This document shows positions 1-4,235 of a stretch of 7,938 nucleotides of DNA, piece after piece (the stretch's first letter is position 1; each line of letters opens with the position of its first letter). This DNA comes from a bacterium (GTDB lineage Bacteria; Hydrogenedentota; Hydrogenedentia; Hydrogenedentiales; SLHB01). Below the pieces are notes generated by a model that did no database searches, was not told the DNA's origin, and worked only from the letters and a program-made list of their open reading frames with translations. The stretch lies in NCBI GenBank assembly GCA_024231375.1, contig JAAEQP010000932.1, positions 1 through 7,938 of the forward strand, in the 5' to 3' direction. A program made the translations under genes and the position numbers.

Positions 1-1
1 G

Positions 2-1006
2 GGGATAGTCGTCCCAGTTGCCGAAGTAGTTCTCGGCACCCCATTCCTCCACCCAGTAGGACGCGCCCGATAGCCAGGCAAAGTACAGAAGCCGCCGGTG
101 CAGCGAACGCCCGCTCCCGAACTCGGGGCCCACGCTGCCCATGTCGTGGAAGGCCTCGAACTGTTCCCGCGTCGCGAACCACGGCGAGAAATCGGTGGCG
201 CAGGTGCAGCCGAATGGTGAGCCGCCCCAGGTTTCGTAGTACACGCCGAAGGGTTTCCCATGCTCCTTGGCCGCGCCGCGAACGCACGCAATCTGGAACG
301 CGGTGAGAGAGACTTGGTTTCCAATCTCGGCCATCACGTTCTTGGCGCCCAAACGCAATGCCGCGTGATGGAGTTGCGTGTGGCCGGTGACGGACGCCAC
401 TTGGCCGTGCGTCAGAGCAATCAGCTTCTTGAAGTACTCTTCGAAGTATGTGGTTACATCCTCCATTGTCTTGAGCGGGCGATAGACGTCCTGATACATC
501 TCGTAGTTGCCGCCAGAGAAATACGGCAGGTTCATGCGGCCTTCATACTCGGCGAAATGCTCCTTGTCGAAGGGCAATCCCTTTCCGAGAATATGCTTGT
601 TGATCCGGTGATAGTCGTGGATCGGCGAATTGCCCCATTCGTGGACCTGGAATCCCAGAAAGAGGGGGTCGTCCTTCAGACGTTCTGCTACCTGGCCAAT
701 ACCTACCAGCGGTTGGTACGGCATCCCGCCCGTGATCCGGTCGATGTAGTAGGGCCGTCCCGAGGCCTGTGCCTCCGCAAGTCTCGGCGTATCGAGCCAG
801 CGCTCGCCGAAAGGCGTGGTCTTGAATCCGGTGTTCAGGAGCCGGAAACCGTGGTCGGCCGGGAATCCAGTCTGCTTCAGGCCTTCCAGAAACCGGGTGT
901 CCGTGTAGTGAAGGAACACCATCTTCCCGCCGTTCTCCGGCTCAGCCGCCTCGCCGACCGCGCCCGACAGCACCATCAGGGCAAGCGCCCCCAGGTTGAT
1001 CGTCAT
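2..1006 (-). CDS. Putative secreted TIM-barrel glycosidase-like protein, partial (C-terminus beyond left edge)
   Basis: An uninterrupted reading frame runs leftward from the ATG at 1006-1004 to the window edge, giving 335 residues with no stop. The start has a strong Shine-Dalgarno (GAGGAGG at 1020-1014, 7-nt spacing). Residues 1-21 (MTINLGALALMVLSGAVGEAA) look like a Sec signal peptide, though without the usual basic n-region, so an exported protein is likely. I cannot name the family. Strand-like segments ending in polar or acidic residues recur (PYYIDRITGG near 86-94, FLGFQVHEWGN near 116-126, NVMAEIGNQ near 223-231, FGVYYETWGG near 253-262, SYWVEEWGAENYF near 316-328), a pattern expected of a (beta/alpha)8 glycoside hydrolase. 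Glu123, Glu227, Glu258 and Glu320/321 are candidate catalytic acids; this is inference. It is divergent from the sialidase, which suggests a shared glycan-use role. Confidence is high that it is a gene and moderate that it is a glycosidase. Confidence 0.85.
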   Translation of the reverse strand, partial: MTINLGALALMVLSGAVGEAAEPENGGKMVFLHYTDTRFLEGLKQTGFPADHGFRLLNTGFKTTPFGERWLDTPRLAEAQASGRPYYIDRITGGMPYQPLVGIGQVAERLKDDPLFLGFQVHEWGNSPIHDYHRINKHILGKGLPFDKEHFAEYEGRMNLPYFSGGNYEMYQDVYRPLKTMEDVTTYFEEYFKKLIALTHGQVASVTGHTQLHHAALRLGAKNVMAEIGNQVSLTAFQIACVRGAAKEHGKPFGVYYETWGGSPFGCTCATDFSPWFATREQFEAFHDMGSVGPEFGSGRSLHRRLLYFAWLSGASYWVEEWGAENYFGNWDDYP

Positions 1007-1013
1007 TTGTCGT

Positions 1014-1020
1014 CCTCCTC
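1014..1020 (-). promoter_or_regulatory. Ribosome binding site of the leftward gene
   Basis: On the minus strand GAGGAGG lies 7 nt before the ATG at 1006-1004. It is a near-perfect anti-16S match and fixes both the start and the coding strand of the edge-truncated gene. Confidence 0.8.
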
Positions 1021-1073
1021 ATCCCGGATGCATCACGGGAACACGTACTCAAGGGTCGCAAGGAACTTGCGCT

Positions 1074-1102
1074 ATAGTAAGTGAACGCGTTCGGGCAGTC
1101 CA
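1074..1102 (-). promoter_or_regulatory. Candidate sigma70-type promoter for the leftward gene
   Basis: On the minus strand TGGACT (1102-1097, 4 of 6 matches to TTGACA) and TACTAT (1079-1074, 4 of 6 matches to TATAAT) are separated by 17 bp. They would start transcription near 1067 and leave a leader of about 60 nt. Spacing and orientation fit, but both hexamers are imperfect and the region is GC-rich, so this remains a candidate. Confidence 0.3.
1083..1092. promoter_or_regulatory. Perfect 10-bp palindrome, possible operator
   Basis: GAACGCGTTC is a perfect palindrome between the two divergent genes. It falls within the spacer of the leftward promoter candidate, where a bound repressor could block transcription. 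Palindromes of this size do occur by chance in GC-rich DNA, so an operator role is inference from position only. Confidence 0.25.
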
Positions 1103-1104
1103 CG

Positions 1105-1123
1105 CCGACAACTGTGCTGTCGG
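1105..1123. promoter_or_regulatory. Inverted repeat CCGACA-N7-TGTCGG
   Basis: Two perfect 6-bp arms are separated by 7 nt. The right arm overlaps the expected -35 area of the candidate sialidase promoter. It could be an operator half-site pair. It could also form a small hairpin, but any transcript from the promoter at 1143-1148 would begin downstream of it. Confidence 0.25.
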
Positions 1124-1127
1124 ACGA

Positions 1128-1143
1128 ACCACGTCCATGTGGT
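1128..1143. promoter_or_regulatory. Inverted repeat abutting the sialidase -10 box, possible operator
   Basis: ACCACGTCCATGTGGT has 7-bp arms around a central CC with one mismatch (ACCACGT against ACCACAT). It sits just upstream of, and touches, the extended -10 candidate, which is a classic place for a repressor site. The cognate regulator is not in the window. Confidence 0.3.
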
Positions 1144-1148
1144 ACAAT
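1140..1148 (+). promoter_or_regulatory. Candidate extended -10 promoter of the sialidase gene
   Basis: TGGTACAAT matches the extended -10 form TGnTATAAT with one change in the hexamer. A -35 at the usual distance (about 1120-1125, TCGGAC) is poor, as is common for extended -10 promoters. Transcription would start near 1155 and leave a leader of about 28 nt before the ATG at 1183. A second weak -10-like box, TATAGT, lies at 1073-1078 without a recognisable -35. Confidence 0.4.
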
Positions 1149-1168
1149 CGCCGAAACTGGCGGAACAC

Positions 1169-1173
1169 AGGAG
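1169..1173 (+). promoter_or_regulatory. Ribosome binding site that decides the sialidase start
   Basis: AGGAG lies 9 nt before the ATG at 1183 but directly touches the in-frame ATG at 1174. The spacing therefore favours 1183 as the initiator. The longer reading frame opening at a GTG at 1081 has no such site and would bury the signal peptide. Confidence 0.6.
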
Positions 1174-1182
1174 ATGAATACC

Positions 1183-2325
1183 ATGACGTGTCTGGGGGGA
1201 CCATTTGCTGCTTCGCTGCTCATTACATCGGCCATGGCCGCTGCGCCGGGTGCGCCGCTGCCCATCTACGTGAGCGGCACGGACGGGTACAACACCTATC
1301 GCATTCCTGCGCTGCTCGTGACGCAGAAGGGAACCTTGCTCGCGTTCTGCGAGGGTCGCAAGAGCGGTGGCGGCGACACGGGCGACATCGACATGCTCGT
1401 GAAGCGGTCGGAGGACAACGGCGCGACCTGGAGCGGCCAACAGGTCATCTGGGACGATGGCGCGAACGTGTGCGGCAATCCATGTCCCGTGGTGGACGAG
1501 TCCACCGGCACCATCTGGCTCACCATGACGTGGAACCTGGGCAAGGACCACGAGCGGCAAATCATCGCCGGGGACAGTCAGGACACGCGCCGCGTCTTCG
1601 TGTGCCACTCGACGGACGACGGGCTGACGTGGTCGAAGCCGACCGAGATCACGGAGACGGCCAAGAAACCGAACTGGACGTGGTACGCCACGGGGCCCTG
1701 TACGGGAATTCAGTTGAAGCAAGGTCCGCACAAGGGACGCATGGTGATTCCCTGCGACCACATCGAATCGGAGACCGACGACTACTACTCGCATATTATC
1801 TACTCGGACGATCACGGTGCGACCTGGACGCTTGGCGGAAGGACGCCCACCGACCAGGTCAACGAGTGCCAGGTGGTCGAGTTGGCGGACGGGCGGCTGA
1901 TGCTCAACATGCGCAACTACGACCGCACGAAGAAGCAGCGGGCCGTGTCTATCAGCGAGGACGGCGGGATGACGTGGTCGTCGTTGTGGCGGGACCCGGA
2001 ACTCCCTGAGCCGCGGTGTCAGGCGAGCCTCGTCCGGTATACGTTGGCGGCGGACGGCGGCAAGAACCGGTTGCTGTTCTCCAACCCGGCCAGCCCGGAC
2101 GACCGCGTGAAAATGACCGTGCGTCTCAGCCACGACGAAGGCGAGACGTGGGCTGCGTCGAAGGAATTGCACGCGGGTCCGGCGGCGTACTCGGATCTGG
2201 CCGTGTTGCCCGGCGGCGATATCGCGTGCTTCTACGAGGCGGGTGTAGAAAATGCGTATGAGACGATTGTGTTTCATCGGTTCACGCTGGACTGGTTGAC
2301 GGACGGGAAGGACACGTTGCCGTAG
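1183..2325 (+). CDS. Secreted GH33-family exo-alpha-sialidase (BNR/Asp-box six-bladed propeller)
   Basis: The product has 380 residues from the ATG at 1183, chosen from the AGGAG spacing; 1174 is the alternative. It should release terminal sialic acids from glycoconjugates outside the cytoplasm. Residues 1-19 or so (hydrophobic core AASLLITS, then AMA before APGAP) form a signal peptide. Five Asp boxes of the SxDxGxxW type are visible, at residues 76-83, 143-150, 208-215, 258-265 and 316-323, as in bacterial sialidases. Catalytic residues by motif: Arg40 in YRIP (first Arg of the triad), acid/base Asp in the GDTGDID segment (65-70), Arg244 in LNMRN, Arg308 in NPASPDDR, nucleophile Tyr336 in AAYSDLA, and Glu352 in FYEAG. 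All essential parts appear intact, and the length suits a single catalytic domain without a carbohydrate-binding module. Assignment to GH33 is firm; the natural substrate is not determined. Related BNR proteins can have other specificities, such as trans-sialidase or Kdn-ase. Confidence 0.92.
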   Translation: MTCLGGPFAASLLITSAMAAAPGAPLPIYVSGTDGYNTYRIPALLVTQKGTLLAFCEGRKSGGGDTGDIDMLVKRSEDNGATWSGQQVIWDDGANVCGNPCPVVDESTGTIWLTMTWNLGKDHERQIIAGDSQDTRRVFVCHSTDDGLTWSKPTEITETAKKPNWTWYATGPCTGIQLKQGPHKGRMVIPCDHIESETDDYYSHIIYSDDHGATWTLGGRTPTDQVNECQVVELADGRLMLNMRNYDRTKKQRAVSISEDGGMTWSSLWRDPELPEPRCQASLVRYTLAADGGKNRLLFSNPASPDDRVKMTVRLSHDEGETWAASKELHAGPAAYSDLAVLPGGDIACFYEAGVENAYETIVFHRFTLDWLTDGKDTLP

Positions 2326-2381
2326 ACGCGAAGGCGGGGATAGCGGGGCTGTTGAAGAGGACCGCCTCGCTACGTGCAGGC

Positions 2382-2456
2382 CGCGAAAAGACCTGGGACA
2401 GTCCCGTCTGCGTCCGCCTGCGGCGGACTCCGCTTGGTACAGTCCCGGTTTTCCGC
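2382..2456. repeat. Imperfect palindromic intergenic element (REP/MITE-like)
   Basis: The centre is a perfect 7-bp stem, GTCCGCC at 2412-2418 and GGCGGAC at 2422-2428, around a TGC loop. The symmetry continues outward with gaps. ACAGTCCCG occurs directly at 2398-2406 and 2439-2447, and GGGACAGTCCC (2395-2405) is itself an odd palindrome. The ends GCGAAAAG and TTTTCCGC are near-inverted copies. Such nested symmetry within a 164-bp gap is typical of dispersed REP-like or MITE-like sequences. The window contains only this copy, so dispersal is unproven. It could also fold in RNA and affect termination or message stability between the sialidase and propeller genes. It lies before the propeller gene's ribosome binding site. 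Confidence 0.6.
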
Positions 2457-2476
2457 TGGATGGGGCGGCGGAGGAG

Positions 2477-2482
2477 AAGGAG
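2477..2482 (+). promoter_or_regulatory. Ribosome binding site of the propeller-protein gene
   Basis: AAGGAG is 7 nt before the ATG at 2490, within a purine-rich run. It fixes the start there. The frame remains open back to a TTG at 2352, but those upstream codons run through the palindromic element and would place 46 Arg-rich residues before the signal peptide. Confidence 0.75.
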
Positions 2483-2489
2483 ACAACTG

Positions 2490-3905
2490 ATGCGCTGCTC
2501 AATGGTCACGCGGACGGCGCTGGTGGCGCTGTGCGTTGTGGGAGGCAACTTCGTCATGGCACAGGCACCCGATGCGCCGGAACAGACCAAGCACCTCGTC
2601 CTGGACGCGCGCGTCATCGATAGCACGATCAACGCTACGTTGACGGTTGGGGCCGTCAAGAAGGACCCGCGGAACCCGCTGTTCCGTGAAGACAAGCCGT
2701 GGGAACCTCGGTACGACAACCTCTACGCCAACGTCCTGTTCGACGAAGCGGAGGGCGTCTACCGCTGTTGGTACAGCCCCTTCATCATCGACGAACGCAC
2801 GACCAGTACCCCGCCGGAGAAACGTCCGGCCACGCGCTATCTGGGTGCCAGGCCCAGGGGTCGCGAAATGGGCGTGTGCTATGCCGAATCGCGGGACGGT
2901 ATCGTGTGGAAGAAGCCGGAGCTTGGCCTGGTCGAGTTCGACGGCAGCACGGCGAACAACCTGGTGGTGCGCGGTCCTCACGGGGCGGGTGTGTTCCGCG
3001 ACGACCATGAGCAAGACCCCGCCCGGCGATTTAAGATGTTCTACAGCGGCGACCCCATGGCGGTACGTTTTTCGCCTGACGGACTTGTCTGGAGCGATCA
3101 GGTGCCGTGTCCGCAGGTCGAGGCGGCGGGCGACACACACAACAACGCGTTGTGGGTGCCCGAATTGGACCGATACATCGGGATCACCCGGTTGTGGGAC
3201 AAGGTTCGCCAGGTCGGGCGTAGCGAGAGCCCGGACTTCGTCAATTGGACCAAGGCCGAGGTCGTTCTTGAAGGATTGGAACGCCATTTGCAGACCTATG
3301 CCATGCCCGTGTTTCAGTATGCGGGTGTGTACATTGGGTTGCCGGTCATCTTCAACACCAAGACCGACCGCACGCACACGGAGCTGGCTTGGAGCCCGGA
3401 CACGATCCGTTGGCGTCGAATCGATGCCGGTACGCCGTTGATTCCGAATGGCGACGAGGGCTCGCCCGACTGGGGATGCGTGTACGGCGCGGCGTACCCC
3501 GTGTTTCTTGACGACGGCATCCGCTTGTTCTACGGCGGTAGCGACGGTCCCCACACCAGTTGGCGAAACGGGTTCCTGTGTCTGGCTACGTTGCGTCCCG
3601 ACGGATTCGCGGGGTTCGAACCTGTCGTGCCCGGTCAACCCGCCGTCGTTACCACGCAACCGGTGGTGTGCGATCCGAATCGGCTGGTGGTGACGGCTGA
3701 TGTTGAGGGCGGGGGATCGGTGACGGTGGAGGTTCTTGACGAAGGGGGTGACATGATCGCGGCCGCCAAACCGCTCGCCGTTGACGTCACCGATGGTGGT
3801 GTGCAGTGGCAGGAGGACCCCGCGGCCAACCGCCCACCGGGCACGGCCTACCGGTTCCGGTTCACGCTCGACGCGGCGAAGCTGTATTCGTTTGGCTTTC
3901 GGTGA
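2490..3905 (+). CDS. Secreted five-bladed beta-propeller glycosidase-like protein (GH32/GH43 superfamily resemblance)
   Basis: The product has 471 residues. Residues 1-25 (Arg2 and Arg8, hydrophobic TALVALCVVGG, then VMA before QAPD) form a good signal peptide, so the protein is exported. The body (about 35-375) repeats short strand patterns with blade-like phrases: DGIVWKK near 136-142, SPDGLVWS near 195-202, SPDFVNWT near 247-254 and SPDTIRWRR near 302-310. These resemble five-bladed propeller glycoside hydrolases (GH32, GH43, GH68 and relatives). Candidate catalytic acids by position are Asp76 in RYDN, Asp171/172 in VFRDD, Asp215 in GDTHNN and Glu323 in GDEGSPDWG; these are inference. A C-terminal beta-sandwich (about 385-471) has VTVEVLDEGG and ends in KLYSFGF. 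I recall this C-terminal pattern from many unassigned planctomycete-type secreted propeller proteins. Substrate is unknown. It is co-directional with the sialidase and possibly co-transcribed despite the 164-bp gap. Confidence 0.85.
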   Translation: MRCSMVTRTALVALCVVGGNFVMAQAPDAPEQTKHLVLDARVIDSTINATLTVGAVKKDPRNPLFREDKPWEPRYDNLYANVLFDEAEGVYRCWYSPFIIDERTTSTPPEKRPATRYLGARPRGREMGVCYAESRDGIVWKKPELGLVEFDGSTANNLVVRGPHGAGVFRDDHEQDPARRFKMFYSGDPMAVRFSPDGLVWSDQVPCPQVEAAGDTHNNALWVPELDRYIGITRLWDKVRQVGRSESPDFVNWTKAEVVLEGLERHLQTYAMPVFQYAGVYIGLPVIFNTKTDRTHTELAWSPDTIRWRRIDAGTPLIPNGDEGSPDWGCVYGAAYPVFLDDGIRLFYGGSDGPHTSWRNGFLCLATLRPDGFAGFEPVVPGQPAVVTTQPVVCDPNRLVVTADVEGGGSVTVEVLDEGGDMIAAAKPLAVDVTDGGVQWQEDPAANRPPGTAYRFRFTLDAAKLYSFGFR

Positions 3906-3938
3906 TGGATGGTTGGAGAAGATTGGTGCGTGCTCGCC

Positions 3939-3951
3939 GGGCCTCCGGCCC
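3939..3951. other. GC hairpin downstream of the propeller gene
   Basis: GGGCC-TCC-GGCCC starts 34 bp after the stop codon at 3903-3905. It is a compact 5-bp GC stem without a following T run, so it is not a canonical intrinsic terminator. It could pause polymerase or protect the 3' end of the message. Confidence 0.3.
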
Positions 3952-3977
3952 ACCTCGACACACCCTACGAGGACTCC

Positions 3978-4059
3978 GTCATGCTGAGCGCCAGCGAAGC
4001 ATCTCGCACTCCTGCACAGTTTCCGGGGAAACCAGATTCTTCGCTTTGCTCAGAATGAC
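3978..4059. repeat. GTCATxCTGAGC-type inverted repeat element
   Basis: The left arm (3978-4004) begins GTCATGCTGAGC and continues AGCGAAGCATCT. The right arm (4034-4059) is AGATTCTTCGCT then TTGCTCAGAATGAC. Reverse-complemented, the right arm matches the left one at most positions, with mismatches and a one-base gap in the middle. The 29-bp loop contains a perfect nested hairpin, GTTTCC-GG-GGAAAC (4019-4032). I recognise the arm sequence as a dispersed intergenic repeat seen in many unrelated environmental genomes (forms like GTCATCCTGAGC with AGCGAAGGATCT). Its role is not settled; a mobile REP-like or transcription-ending hairpin is plausible. Only one copy is in this window. Confidence 0.75.
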
Positions 4060-4090
4060 GCGAGGGGCGCAACTCACCCGTGGCTGATTC

Positions 4091-4140
4091 TCCGGCCTTC
4101 CTATCTCCCCATCTCCATCAATCTACCCATCTCCTTCTCC
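4091..4140. repeat. Pyrimidine-rich tract with CCCATCTCC direct repeats
   Basis: About 50 bp of almost pure C/T with scattered A. CCCATCTCC occurs exactly twice (4108-4116 and 4126-4134), and degenerate ATCTCC, ATCA and ATCTAC units lie around them. It looks like low-complexity or slippage-derived sequence. It lies about 95 bp before the GH13 start, and no function is evident. Confidence 0.45.
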
Positions 4141-4235
4141 GGGATTCGCGACTTTCTCCGCGCCCTGGTAATGGGGTATCCTTGCACATCGCGCTTTGCG
4201 CGCATTTGCCGCGGTAGAACCCAGACAGGACGCGA

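Larger units (their letters stand above)
3906..4235. other. Non-coding region between the propeller and GH13 genes
   Basis: I find no convincing gene here: frames that stay open are tails of shadows of the propeller gene. The stretch holds a GC hairpin (3939-3951), a palindromic repeat (3978-4059), a pyrimidine-rich tract (4091-4140), a poorly supported -10-like TATCCT (4177-4182) and a small GC stem, GCGC-TTT-GCGC, near 4191-4201 in the leader of the GH13 gene. The repeats make it likely that the GH13 gene is transcribed separately from its upstream neighbours. Confidence 0.6.

Noticed and set aside
260..1084. Plus-strand open frame of 274 codons
   Set aside because: It lies antisense to the edge-truncated gene, has no ribosome binding site or recognisable motif, and its composition is what a GC-rich complementary strand yields. 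The minus-strand frame has a Shine-Dalgarno, a signal peptide and a protein-like pattern.
2352..2489. N-terminal extension of the propeller protein from a TTG start
   Set aside because: The extension is read through the palindromic element, is Arg-rich, and precedes a clear signal peptide. The ribosome binding site at 2477-2482 fits the ATG at 2490.
1072..2502. Minus-strand open frame of 476 codons across the sialidase
   Set aside because: Arg/Val/His-rich antisense shadow. The plus strand encodes five Asp boxes and a full sialidase active site.
3939..3951. Intrinsic terminator after the propeller gene
   Set aside because: The stem is real but no T run follows, so I list it as a hairpin only.
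2499..3953. Minus-strand open frame of 484 codons across the propeller gene
   Set aside because: Antisense shadow with low-complexity Arg-rich composition and no domain. The plus strand carries a signal peptide and blade repeats.
3978..4059. CRISPR-like repeat or small RNA gene
   Set aside because: There is a single inverted pair, not multiple direct repeats with spacers, and no promoter or T-run terminator supports an independent RNA gene.
4177..4182. TATCCT as a promoter for the GH13 gene
   Set aside because: No acceptable -35 lies 16-18 bp upstream and the hexamer match is partial. It is mentioned only in the non-coding region entry.
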